From NCBI GenBank assembly GCA_028713675.1, contig JAQTNV010000028.1, forward strand, positions 1 through 44,923: 44,923 nucleotides of DNA. Direction: 5' to 3'. The stretch comes from a bacterium (GTDB lineage: Bacteria; Desulfobacterota; JAPLJL01). Below, in pieces: positions 16,116 to 24,476 of the stretch (within the stretch, counting starts at the first letter, position 1; the number at the start of each line of letters is the position of its first letter). Position numbers and translations under genes: made by a program. A model generated the notes under the pieces. It did no database searches. It saw only the letters and a program-made list of their open reading frames with translations, and was not told the DNA's origin.

Positions 16116-17150
16116 TCAGGGAAAACTTGGCAGAAAAGAATTCAGCCACTCGCGGAGCGGCTCGATATTGTGGAGGTCGATGATGAGGTCGAAAGATTTA
16201 AGGGCGATGGATCCGGTCAGGATCATGAAGATGATTTGCAGCGGAACCAGAATAAAAGGCAGAGCCGGGCTCCGGGAGGCCCGCTTATAAAACTTGGTGA
16301 ACCGGCGCCGAACGGTCTTTTTGACCGTCAATTCCGCCGCTACGGCGAGGCCCTGGAGGGCGAAAAATAACAGCAGGCACCCGGTGATCTTGTTGGCACT
16401 GACATCGAACTGGATTTCATGGATCAACCCGCTGAAAAGAAAAGTCGCCAGGACCCCGGTCGCGGCCCCCGCCCGGTTGGCGAGCGGTATGAAAACATAT
16501 TTATACAGGGACTGGCTTACATAAAGGTTGACCCGGTTGGACCAGAAATCCCAGGGAGAGGTGGCCAGGAGGGGCTCCTGGTAAATGGGGGTGATTTTCT
16601 GGCCCGCCAGCAGACAAAAACCGTAATACAAATCGGTCAGGCCGACCGCGATGATATAAAAATACAGAACTTTGGACGCCACGCTGATCCAATACCCCCA
16701 TTCCGGGGTGCGAAAATAATTGTTGGCCAGGAGAAGAACAGCGGTAAAAAGAAATTTCACCAGTCCGAAACGGAGGTAGCGGATACCGGTTCTAATGTCT
16801 TCCTGCCGGTCGGTCTTCCCGGGCGCACCCGGGTCTTTCCCTCCGAATCCGGAAACCATATTGGATAAGTACTTGCGGAAGGAAAGTGCGGAGATCCGGT
16901 CTTTGGCGATCCGGTCGGCCTGGTCCAGGTTCTGAATAACCAGGCTGAATAGGGGAATGAAAAGGAAAAAGCGGATCAGCCGGTGCTCGGGGGAAATCAG
17001 AAAGGGCAGGGTAAGAATGAGCAGGTGAAGAGGGAGCAGGGCCAGGAAAGCGGATTTAAAGGTTTTCGCGTGATTCAGAACAAAATATCCGGGCAGGAAC
17101 GCCAGCAGATAAAGGAAGAAAAATAGGCAGAGGGATTGAGCCAGATTCAT
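16116..17150 (-). CDS. MBOAT family acyltransferase 1 (wax-synthase-like)
   Basis: A polytopic membrane protein of 344 aa with about eight hydrophobic segments. The motif DFWSNRVNLYVSQSLYKYVF (201-220) and the likely catalytic histidine in FSGLIHEIQFD (His244) match the plant wax-synthase-like MBOAT_2 group, which esterifies alcohols with acyl-CoA or acyl-ACP. The open frame runs to 17216, but the ATG at 17150 aligns with the start of its three paralogues and avoids overlap with the upstream gene. It is the third of three consecutive MBOAT genes, 16 bp after the previous stop. Acceptor and acyl donor are unknown; the adjacent ACP suggests the donor is made by this locus. Confidence 0.85.
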   Translation of the reverse strand: MNLAQSLCLFFFLYLLAFLPGYFVLNHAKTFKSAFLALLPLHLLILTLPFLISPEHRLIRFFLFIPLFSLVIQNLDQADRIAKDRISALSFRKYLSNMVSGFGGKDPGAPGKTDRQEDIRTGIRYLRFGLVKFLFTAVLLLANNYFRTPEWGYWISVASKVLYFYIIAVGLTDLYYGFCLLAGQKITPIYQEPLLATSPWDFWSNRVNLYVSQSLYKYVFIPLANRAGAATGVLATFLFSGLIHEIQFDVSANKITGCLLLFFALQGLAVAAELTVKKTVRRRFTKFYKRASRSPALPFILVPLQIIFMILTGSIALKSFDLIIDLHNIEPLREWLNSFLPSFP

Positions 17151-17166
17151 TCCGCAATATTTTTCG

Positions 17167-18231
17167 CTACATGGGGAAAGGCGGGAGAGGGAGTGAAGCC
17201 AGGAAGTTCTGGACAAACCCGATCTGGTGCAGATCCACGATCTTGTCGAAGGACATGTAGCCGATCGCCCCGGTCAGGAGCTGCCAGAGGCAATGGATGG
17301 GCACGAAGACGAAAGGCATGGCCGGGCTCTCGGAAGCCTTTTGATAAAAGGCCTTATGGTTTCGGCGGAAATAGCGCTTGATTTTCTGCTCGGACATAAC
17401 CGCCAGGCCGTGCATGTTGAAATACAGGAATACCCAACCGAACCCGGCCGGGTCCATGGAGGCGCAGTCGAACTGGTATTCGTGGATCATTCCGCTGACC
17501 ATGAAGGTCGCCAGGATCCCGAGCCCGGGACGCTTCGGGCCGCCGATCGGAAGGTAGACAAACCGGAGGAGATACCCGCGGATATAAAGGTTCAGGCGGT
17601 TGGACCAGAAATCCTCGGGAGAAACCGAGCGGATGGGGGCGTGGTAAATGGCCGAGACATCCTTGCCGGCGAAACGGCAATAGCTGAAATTCAGATTGGC
17701 CATTCCCGAGGCGAACCAGTACATATATCCCACCTTGCTGATCACGCTGATCGGGTAATTCCACTCCTCGGTCCGGAAGTAGGTATTGAGCAGAATGAAA
17801 AGGCACCCGCAGCCGATGTCCCAGAGGGCCCCGAGAAGATACGTAAACCCTTCTTTAAAATCCGGTCGGCGTTTTTCCGCAGGGGAGTCCTGGATCCCGA
17901 ATCCGGTGCTGATAAAATTCAGGTAATACTTGAAAGCAAACGGTTCGTCGGGCGAGTTTTTCCGCTGGATGGCCAGGTCGATGTTCCGGAGGACAAAATT
18001 ATACAAAGGCAGGAAAAGAAAAAAACGGAGAAGTTTGTTGAAAATTGCTCCTTCCGTATTCGGGATCAGGAGGGGAAGGACCATGACCAAAGCGAAAAGC
18101 GGGATGAAGCAGATGGTGGTAACCCAGGTGGATCTGGCCCGGGATAGGATCAGGTAAGCGGGCAGGAAGGCGAAGAAATACCCGATGGCGAAAAGGGCGA
18201 TCCCGGAGAAAAGTGAAAGCGAATGGAACAT
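17167..18231 (-). CDS. MBOAT family acyltransferase 2 (wax-synthase-like)
   Basis: A 354-aa multi-spanning membrane protein. It has EDFWSNRLNLYIRGYLLRFV (206-225) and the histidine motif VSGMIHEYQFD (His250). It is most similar to MBOAT 4 on the other side of the locus. They share NTEGAIFNKLLR/AGGSTFNKLLR, LPIGGPKR/LPLGGPKR, the segment after HEYQ, and a C-terminal LPLPPFP, so the pair looks like a duplication followed by inversion or transposition. MBOAT 3 is 11 bp upstream and MBOAT 1 is 16 bp downstream, so the three are one transcript. Function as for MBOAT 1; specificity not predictable. Confidence 0.85.
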   Translation of the reverse strand: MFHSLSLFSGIALFAIGYFFAFLPAYLILSRARSTWVTTICFIPLFALVMVLPLLIPNTEGAIFNKLLRFFLFLPLYNFVLRNIDLAIQRKNSPDEPFAFKYYLNFISTGFGIQDSPAEKRRPDFKEGFTYLLGALWDIGCGCLFILLNTYFRTEEWNYPISVISKVGYMYWFASGMANLNFSYCRFAGKDVSAIYHAPIRSVSPEDFWSNRLNLYIRGYLLRFVYLPIGGPKRPGLGILATFMVSGMIHEYQFDCASMDPAGFGWVFLYFNMHGLAVMSEQKIKRYFRRNHKAFYQKASESPAMPFVFVPIHCLWQLLTGAIGYMSFDKIVDLHQIGFVQNFLASLPLPPFPM

Positions 18232-18242
18232 TTCGGTGAATT

Positions 18243-19268
18243 TTATAATCGATTACAGATGTCCATGATAAATCCAATCCGGTGAAAGTCAATTACAAGG
18301 TCCACGGCTTTGAAGAAAAGCGTTCCGGTCAGGACAAAAAAGGCGAGATTGGCAGCGACCTGCACGGCTTCGGCCGGCCGGCTTTTCCACCAGAATCGGT
18401 AGAGTCCCGGCAGGCGCCTCCGGACCGGGCGCTTGACCGCCCGGATGGCCATGACCGAGATTCCCTGAATCATGAAGAAGGCGAGGACGTAGCCCTTCAC
18501 CCCACCGATCGCAATATCAAAACCGTATTCGTGGAGCAGTCCGCTGATCAGGAAGGTTAAAAAAGTTGCCCGGTACGGGTGATTGAGCGCGTTCAGGGGG
18601 AGGAAAACATATTTCTGCAGATATTCGATGATCGGCAGGTTCCAGCGGTTGAACCAGAAATCGGCCGGGGAGCGGGAAAGGATCGGCTCGACCAGATTTA
18701 CCCGGCCCTCGATCCGGACCAGTTTCCCGACTCCGTAGTAAAAATCCATGAAACCGACAAAGAGAAGATACCATTCCGCCATTTTGCAGAAGAGGTTCAG
18801 CCAGAAGGAGAGCTCCGGAGTATTCAGGCAGGTATTGGCGGTCATCAGCAGAACCACGAACGCGGACATCAGTCCTCCTCGAATAATCTGGAACACGCCG
18901 GACCAATCGCGCGGAGGATCCTGCCCGGCGGGAGCGGGATATTTCAGGGAGAGGGCGAAGAAGGTGTAGAAGAAAAATTTGTGAAACGGCGGTTTTCCGG
19001 GGAAAGGCGGCCGAGCCGACATGAAGTCCAGGCTGCGGACGATGTGAAAACCCCCGCCCAGGACGATCATGAGGCGAAACAGGCGGTAATCGAACGGAAT
19101 TACCAGGGGCAGGGCCAGGAGGGGCAGCCAATTGATCCCCAGAAGGAAATTACGGAGCTTTTTATTTGAGGTCTTAAAAACGATAATGTAGGTAAGAAAA
19201 CAACAGGCCGAAAGATAAAGAAAACAGAAGCAGAGTCGCAGGATGAAAGTGCCGAAACCGGGAAGCAT
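18243..19268 (-). CDS. MBOAT family acyltransferase 3 (wax-synthase-like)
   Basis: A 341-aa membrane protein and the most diverged of the four paralogues. The paired motifs remain: ADFWFNRWNLPIIEYLQKYV (202-221, Phe instead of Ser) and ISGLLHEYGFD with His246. It is the first gene of the ten-gene minus-strand lipid run. Its ATG at 19268 lies only 6 bp from the ATG of the divergent plus-strand gene, leaving no room for conventional promoters. The N-terminal hydrophobic segment aligns with those of the paralogues, so the start is plausible. The operon promoter may therefore lie inside the divergent gene. Confidence 0.83.
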   Translation of the reverse strand: MLPGFGTFILRLCFCFLYLSACCFLTYIIVFKTSNKKLRNFLLGINWLPLLALPLVIPFDYRLFRLMIVLGGGFHIVRSLDFMSARPPFPGKPPFHKFFFYTFFALSLKYPAPAGQDPPRDWSGVFQIIRGGLMSAFVVLLMTANTCLNTPELSFWLNLFCKMAEWYLLFVGFMDFYYGVGKLVRIEGRVNLVEPILSRSPADFWFNRWNLPIIEYLQKYVFLPLNALNHPYRATFLTFLISGLLHEYGFDIAIGGVKGYVLAFFMIQGISVMAIRAVKRPVRRRLPGLYRFWWKSRPAEAVQVAANLAFFVLTGTLFFKAVDLVIDFHRIGFIMDICNRL

Positions 19269-19274
19269 GATTAT

Positions 19275-20708
19275 ATGAGATTAACATTTTTTATGGGTTT
19301 TTATAAGAAACCCTGGTGGATCTTGTTTTTCGTCGGGTTGTGGCTGCCGAGTTTCGCCCGGGCCGCCGATTCCTTTCCCGTTCCCGTAACCACCGAAGTC
19401 AATACTTTGCAGCGGGTGATCGATCCGATCGTGATCAAAATGGAAAAGTTCCCCCAATTTCAGGGGGAAAAAATCGGCCGGCTCCGGTTGATGGCGGTCA
19501 GGGATGGGGCCTGGAAAGTAATTCCCTTCCAGGTTGATGAGGTTGATAAAAAAGGGGAATACCTTTTCCCGATTATATTTAAAAATGGAGATTTCCGGGC
19601 GGCCGGGGCCGGGAAAGATCGGGGAATCGTCAGCCCGTTGGACGAACTGGTTCTGATCTCGAGGGATCTGGGGGAACGGGCCAAGCGGAACCAGTGGCCG
19701 TCCGGTCTGGGGATGGAAATCGAGGCCCGGGATCCTCTCGATGGGGGAAAGGGTTTCGCCTACCTTTTCAGTTTCCATGAGCCCCCGGCGCTTTCCCCGC
19801 GTGATTACGTGGGCCTTCTCCCGGGAGGCAAGGCGATTTATACAGATGAATTTATTTTCGGTTTTACCGATCCGGTCTACCCCGCCGTTTTCAACCTGAT
19901 GGCCTTTTACGATCCCCAGGCCCCGGGCGATATCGAACGGGCCATGAAAAGGAACGTCCTGGACCGCCTGAAAATCCGGGCCACGATCCGTTTCCTGTAC
20001 GGTAAAATCCGGATGGATGTGAGCGAAACCGATACCAAGGGCCGGCTGGAGGCTTACCTGGACGGGCCGGTGCGGGTGATCAAGAAATACCGCAATTGGG
20101 TGGACCTGCTCCCGGGAATCCCGTCCCCCTCGCTTGACCGTCTGGTCTTCAGCTATCCCAACCGCACCGTTTTGCCCAACGATCTGTACCTGCCGTTCAA
20201 CCCGGAGGCTTTTATCACCGATGGGGAGGTCATGGTCGCGCTGGATTTTACCCGCCGTGCCGCAGGTTCCTATATATACAATCCCATCAACGAAAAACCG
20301 CTCCTGATTGACGGGAAAATGTCGCCTGAGGAAAGAAAGGTTTCGGAATTCACCCTGGCCGCCGTCGAGAAGGTCTCCCCGTGGATTCTCATTTTTAATG
20401 ACGAGGGAGCGGTCCTGGGAAGGTTTTTCCTGAGCGAAAAGATCTGGGATGGGTTCCGCCGGCTCGGGCCTTCCAGCGCTTTTCATTACTCTTTTTTCTA
20501 TACCGATGACGACGCCGCTCCGGATGATCCCGGCCTGGAACCGGGAAAATTCGGGGAGTTCGGTTTTCGGGGCAAAGGCGTGGCAAATGTGCCTCAGGGT
20601 CATTATTTCATCAACATGGTTCTGTTCGGGAAAAAAGGCTTCAAGTTCGGCGAGGAGAGCGAATTTCTGAAAGTGGACGACGCTCCCCTCGAAATCACCA
20701 TCAGGTAA
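19275..20708 (+). CDS. exported protein of unknown family in the lipid locus
   Basis: A 477-aa protein with a clear Sec signal peptide (KKPWWILFFVGLWLPSFARA, cleavage near residue 30), so periplasmic or outer-membrane-associated. The mature part is rich in beta-type segments and has no cysteine or enzyme motif I recognise. It ends KKGFKFGEESEFLKVDDAP…. A shortened copy of this C-terminus follows MBOAT 4 at 21903-22085, showing that the gene was once duplicated with the MBOAT. An alternative start at 19293 (MGFYKKPWW) would leave 24 bp to the divergent MBOAT 3 start. The association with MBOAT genes suggests handling of the exported lipid (inference). Confidence 0.75.
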   Translation: MRLTFFMGFYKKPWWILFFVGLWLPSFARAADSFPVPVTTEVNTLQRVIDPIVIKMEKFPQFQGEKIGRLRLMAVRDGAWKVIPFQVDEVDKKGEYLFPIIFKNGDFRAAGAGKDRGIVSPLDELVLISRDLGERAKRNQWPSGLGMEIEARDPLDGGKGFAYLFSFHEPPALSPRDYVGLLPGGKAIYTDEFIFGFTDPVYPAVFNLMAFYDPQAPGDIERAMKRNVLDRLKIRATIRFLYGKIRMDVSETDTKGRLEAYLDGPVRVIKKYRNWVDLLPGIPSPSLDRLVFSYPNRTVLPNDLYLPFNPEAFITDGEVMVALDFTRRAAGSYIYNPINEKPLLIDGKMSPEERKVSEFTLAAVEKVSPWILIFNDEGAVLGRFFLSEKIWDGFRRLGPSSAFHYSFFYTDDDAAPDDPGLEPGKFGEFGFRGKGVANVPQGHYFINMVLFGKKGFKFGEESEFLKVDDAPLEITIR

Positions 20709-20816
20709 TCCCCGCCTTCAATTCCATTCGGAAATTGCATTTTGTTCTGATTGACCTCATAATTTCATTAACAGTCGTAATTTTAAAATCTTTATTCGGG
20801 GAGTTATCGATTCGCG

Positions 20817-21878
20817 ATGCTTCCTTCAATTTCTCTGCCCTTATCGCTGATTATTTTTGCCGGGTTAGGTCTTCTGGGCTTCCTCCTGACTTACCTGGTT
20901 CTCTCCCGGACCTCCGGGAAAAAGATGGTTCTGGGCCTGCTCCCGGTTTTTGGCCTGATCATGCTTCTGCCCCTGCTGATCCCTTACGCCGGGGGATCGA
21001 CCTTCAACAAGCTGCTCCGCCTTGTCCTATTTCTCCCTCTTTTTAATTTCATCCTCCGGAGCGTTGACCTGGCTTTCCAGAAAAAGTATTCCCCCGAAAA
21101 AACCATTTCTTTCCGCGAATATCTCCGCCACCACAGCCTGACCTTCGAGAGCCAGGATCGGACCGATCCGGCTCGCAAGCCGGATATTAAAGGAGGGATA
21201 TGTTACTTCTTCTCCGGAATCGGCTATATCTTGGCCGCGGGTTTTTTAATCCTGATAGGCACCTACTTCAGGTTGGAGGAGTGGAGTTACCCGATCAGCG
21301 TGGTCGCCAAGATGATTTACTTTTTTCTTTTTGCCAACGCCGCCGCCGAATTCAGTTACTTTTACACCCGCCTGGCCGGACGGGAGATAACCCCGGTCTT
21401 CAATGAACCGCTGCGGTCTTATTCGGTGGAGGATTTCTGGTCGAACCGCATGAACGTATCTGTGCGCCAGTATTTCCTGCGTTTCATTTTCCTGCCCCTG
21501 GGGGGGCCGAAACGGCAGGAACTGGGAATAATGGCTACTTTTCTGGCCAGCGGGCTGATCCACGAATACCAGATGGATGTTGCTTCCATGAACCCGGCCG
21601 GATTCGGATACATCCTGGCCTTTTTCCTCATTCATGGGGTGGTCGTGGTGTGGGAACACTGGTTCAAACGCTGGCTGAAGAGGAACCATCGGGCTTTTTA
21701 TGACCGGGCCGCCCGGAACCGGGTTCTGCCTTATCTGCTTATTCCCTTTTTCGCGGCCCTGATTACGGCTACTTCCGCCATCGGCTTGAAATCATTCGAC
21801 CTGATCATCGATTTTCATAATATAGAGTTTGTGAAAAAGCTTCTCGCCGTCCTTCCGCTCCCCCCGTTTCCGGCCTGA
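20817..21878 (+). CDS. MBOAT family acyltransferase 4 (wax-synthase-like)
   Basis: A 353-aa multi-spanning membrane protein with EDFWSNRMNVSVRQYFLRFI (206-225) and ASGLIHEYQMD (His249). It is closely related to MBOAT 2 along its whole length, including the C-terminal VLPLPPFP. It is encoded on the opposite strand from the other three, between the exported protein of unknown family and the truncated copy of that protein. The upstream 109-bp gap contains no obvious terminator, so it is probably co-transcribed with the exported protein. Substrate unknown. Confidence 0.85.
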   Translation: MLPSISLPLSLIIFAGLGLLGFLLTYLVLSRTSGKKMVLGLLPVFGLIMLLPLLIPYAGGSTFNKLLRLVLFLPLFNFILRSVDLAFQKKYSPEKTISFREYLRHHSLTFESQDRTDPARKPDIKGGICYFFSGIGYILAAGFLILIGTYFRLEEWSYPISVVAKMIYFFLFANAAAEFSYFYTRLAGREITPVFNEPLRSYSVEDFWSNRMNVSVRQYFLRFIFLPLGGPKRQELGIMATFLASGLIHEYQMDVASMNPAGFGYILAFFLIHGVVVVWEHWFKRWLKRNHRAFYDRAARNRVLPYLLIPFFAALITATSAIGLKSFDLIIDFHNIEFVKKLLAVLPLPPFPA

Positions 21879-21902
21879 AATTCCTCTTTTTTCCCCGAAG
21901 AA

Positions 21903-22085
21903 ATGGCGGACATTAAAAATGTGGAATTATTGCGCCAAGATCATTTTCTTCGGGAAAAGGGGTTCAAGTTCGGGGAGCAGGGTGAATTATTACGGGCGGA
22001 CGATAACCCCGTCGAGATCAGAGTCAGGCAGTTACCGCCGCAGATTGGGGATATGTTCGGGGGCATCGGTTTTCCATTCCCCTGA
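21903..22085 (+). pseudogene. remnant of a duplicated exported-protein gene (C-terminus only)
   Basis: The translated stretch REKGFKFGEQGELLRADDNP matches GKKGFKFGEESEFLKVDDAP at the end of the 477-aa protein, with VEIRV against LEITI after it. The nucleotide match begins around CTTCGGGAAAA and covers about 85 bp. Just before it RQDHF lines up with QGHYF after a short deletion. About 95 per cent of the gene is missing, there is no signal peptide, and the frame runs past the old stop into unrelated residues. It is best read as a decayed second copy of the [exported protein + MBOAT] unit. Confidence 0.7.
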
Positions 22086-22139
22086 TTGATACTTCGAGGG
22101 CGCCCAAACCCTGCCCTTGAGTGCGGGGAAAGAGGCGCC

Positions 22140-22182
22140 GCTCAGGATCAACCCTGAGCAGACCCCGGGCTTTAAACCGGGG
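22140..22182. other. two tandem hairpins upstream of glpK
   Basis: GCTCAGG (22140-22146) pairs with CCTGAGC (22153-22159). CCCCGG (22163-22168) pairs with CCGGGG (22177-22182). They sit between the pseudogene and glpK. They could be a weak terminator or leader structure, but no U-tract follows. Confidence 0.35.
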
Positions 22183-22236
22183 AAGCCGAAAGATTGATTG
22201 TCTTCCGGAGGAAATTCGGCGAAAATATTTGCCAGA

Positions 22237-23718
22237 ATGAAAGACCTGATCCTCGCCATCGACCAGGGAACCACCGGGTCGCGGTGCATCTTTTTCGACC
22301 CGGAATTAGAGGTCCGGGCCCAGGCCTACCGGGAGATTCCCCAGATCTATCCGCGCCCGGGATGGGTGGAGCACAGCCCGGAATCCATCTGGGAGTCGGT
22401 CCGTTCCACCGCCCAGGAAGCGATGCGGAACGGCGGGATTGACCCGGAAAGAATCGCCGGGATCGGGATCACCAACCAGAGGGAAACCAGCGTTGTCTGG
22501 GAGAGAAAGACCGGCACCCCCATCGCGAATGCCATCGTCTGGCAGGACCGCCGGACCGCGGATATCTGCGAGAAACTCCGGAAGGAAGGACGGGAGGAGG
22601 AGGTGCGGGAATCAACCGGTCTTCTGCTCGATCCGTATTTTTCCGGGACCAAGCTTTTCTGGATGCTCGAGAACATCCCGGGAGCCAGGAAACGGGCCGA
22701 GGCCGGGGAACTCGCCTTCGGCACCATCGATTCATTTCTCCTGTATCGCCTGAGCGGCGGGAGGGTTCACCTTACCGAGGTCAGCAACGCTTCCCGGACC
22801 CTTTTGCTGAATCTCAAGACCCAGGAGTGGGATCCCCGGATGCTGGAAATTTTCCGGATTCCGGAGCCGATACTCTCCCGGCTCGGGAGTTCCTCCGGAA
22901 TCGTCGGCGAGACGAAAGGACTGGATTTTCTCCCGGATGGGATCCCGATCTCCGGGATGATCGGTGACCAGCAGTCGGCCCTTTTCGGACAGCGCTGTTT
23001 CGAACCGAGCACCGCCAAGCTGACCCTGGGGACCGGTTCATTTCTCCTGGTGAATCTGGGCTCCCAGCTGATTCATTCCCGCTTCCGCCTGCTGACCACC
23101 ATCGCTTGGAGGATCGGCAATCAGCCGGTTCAGTACGCCCTGGAAGGCAGCGCCTTTATTGCCGGGGCCGCGGTCCAGTGGCTCCGGGACGGCTTGAATG
23201 TCATCCATAAATCCGGAGAGGTGGAGGCCCTGGCGGGCTCGGTTCCGGATTCCGGCGGGGTGGTATTCGTCCCGGCCCTGGCCGGGCTGGGGGCGCCCTA
23301 TTGGAGGGCGGGGGCGAGGGGGATAATCATGGGGATCGACCGCGGGACTACCCGCGCCCATCTGGCCCGGGCCGCCCTGGAGGGGATTGCCCTCATCAAT
23401 GTCGACCTGATTCAGGCCATCAAGGACGACACCGGCGCGGATCTGCGTTTCCTCCGGGTGGACGGCGGCGCGGCCGCCAACAATCTCCTGATGAAGATGC
23501 TGGCGGATTTTTCCGGAGTCGAAGTGGTCCGCCCGGCCCAGTTCGAGGCGACCGCCCTGGGAGCGGCCATGCTGGCGGGCCTGGGCTCGGGCCTGTTCAA
23601 GGGCCTGGGGGATTTCCAAAAAGTCCGGGAGAAACCGGAAAGCTTCCGGCCCGGTCTCGACCCGCGGGCGCGGGAGGAAATCCGGAAACGCTGGAAGGAA
23701 GCGGTGAGCAAAGCCTGA
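22237..23718 (+). CDS. glpK: glycerol kinase
   Basis: Phosphorylates glycerol to sn-glycerol 3-phosphate with ATP; FGGY-family carbohydrate kinase, 494 aa (E. coli enzyme 502). The phosphate-1 loop DQGTTGSR is at residues 8-15. GITNQRET and VWQDRRT are typical glycerol kinase blocks, followed by LTLGTGSF, GLGAPYWRAGARG and DGGAAANNLLMK in the C-terminal domain. The frame is open back to a TTG at 22198, but the ATG at 22237 starts exactly at the conserved N-terminus. A GGAGG at 22206 is too distant to serve it. There is no glpF or glpD nearby. Lying at the end of the MBOAT branch, it could feed glycerol 3-phosphate to the lipid pathway (inference). Confidence 0.94.
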   Translation: MKDLILAIDQGTTGSRCIFFDPELEVRAQAYREIPQIYPRPGWVEHSPESIWESVRSTAQEAMRNGGIDPERIAGIGITNQRETSVVWERKTGTPIANAIVWQDRRTADICEKLRKEGREEEVRESTGLLLDPYFSGTKLFWMLENIPGARKRAEAGELAFGTIDSFLLYRLSGGRVHLTEVSNASRTLLLNLKTQEWDPRMLEIFRIPEPILSRLGSSSGIVGETKGLDFLPDGIPISGMIGDQQSALFGQRCFEPSTAKLTLGTGSFLLVNLGSQLIHSRFRLLTTIAWRIGNQPVQYALEGSAFIAGAAVQWLRDGLNVIHKSGEVEALAGSVPDSGGVVFVPALAGLGAPYWRAGARGIIMGIDRGTTRAHLARAALEGIALINVDLIQAIKDDTGADLRFLRVDGGAAANNLLMKMLADFSGVEVVRPAQFEATALGAAMLAGLGSGLFKGLGDFQKVREKPESFRPGLDPRAREEIRKRWKEAVSKA

Positions 23719-23903
23719 AATAGTTTCTGGTTTCGGGTCTCTGGTTTCGAGTTAATGAAAATTTACGATTGACGAATGTCCCTCGTAACTCGGGATAAAA
23801 CGATTGACGAATAAAGGCCGGGAATAAGTTTTGAGACAAGGTGTTTAACACTCAAGATTAACCGACACTGATACAGACACCGACATAGATTTGGGGGTTA
23901 ATT
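23719..23903. repeat. intergenic block of short repeats
   Basis: It contains CTGGTTTCGGG-TCTCTGGTTTCGAG (about 23725-23752), two ACGATTGACGAAT units (about 23765 and 23800) and an ACCGACACTGATACAGACACCGACA run (about 23862-23886). These are members of families seen again at 28944, 29005 and 36843. No gene is seen. Confidence 0.6.
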
Positions 23904-24458
23904 ATGAAAAATGATCTTTCCCGCGAAGCCAAATCGGAGCTTCTGGCCCTGGCCCGGAAAACCATCGAGGAACACCTGAAAACCGGGCGGATGGCCGAAT
24001 CCGAGCCCGGGCTTCCCGAGCTTCTGGAAAAACGGGGGGCTTTTGTCACCCTGAAGAAAAAGGGAGACCTGCGGGGCTGCATCGGGAACTTCCAGTCCCG
24101 GGAGAACCTGTCGCGCACGATCCGGGAGATGGCGCTGGCGGCGGCCTTCGAGGATCCCCGTTTTTCGCCGGTGACCTTGCCTGAACTTTCCAAAATTGAC
24201 ATTGAAATCTCGGTCCTGACCCCGTTGCAGGAAGTGAAGGACCCCCGGGAAATAAAAATCGGGGAAGACGGGATTTATATCACGCGTGGTGGAAACCGGG
24301 GGGTTTTCCTTCCCCAGGTGGCCACCGAACAGGGTTGGGACCTTGAAACCTTCCTGGAAAATTGCTGCTACAAAGCCGGCCTGCCCGGGGATGCCTGGGA
24401 ACAGAAGGGAACCAGGATCGAGAAGTTCCAGGCGATAATATTCGGGGAAAAGCCATAA
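23904..24458 (+). CDS. AMMECR1 domain protein (AmmeMemoRadiSam system protein A-like)
   Basis: A 184-aa single-domain protein. The AMMECR1 hallmark LRGCIGNF is at about residues 55-62 with the preceding RGAFVTLKKKG, and AAFEDPRFSPVT and IDIEISVLTPLQ follow. The family is often found with a Memo-like protein and a radical SAM protein; neither partner is encoded here, so this is a stand-alone copy. Biochemical function is not established for the family. It has a weak GGGGG ribosome site before ATG. Downstream lies a palindromic repeat and then xerC. Confidence 0.88.
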   Translation: MKNDLSREAKSELLALARKTIEEHLKTGRMAESEPGLPELLEKRGAFVTLKKKGDLRGCIGNFQSRENLSRTIREMALAAAFEDPRFSPVTLPELSKIDIEISVLTPLQEVKDPREIKIGEDGIYITRGGNRGVFLPQVATEQGWDLETFLENCCYKAGLPGDAWEQKGTRIEKFQAIIFGEKP

Positions 24459-24476
24459 AAAATTTCCGCATTGGTT

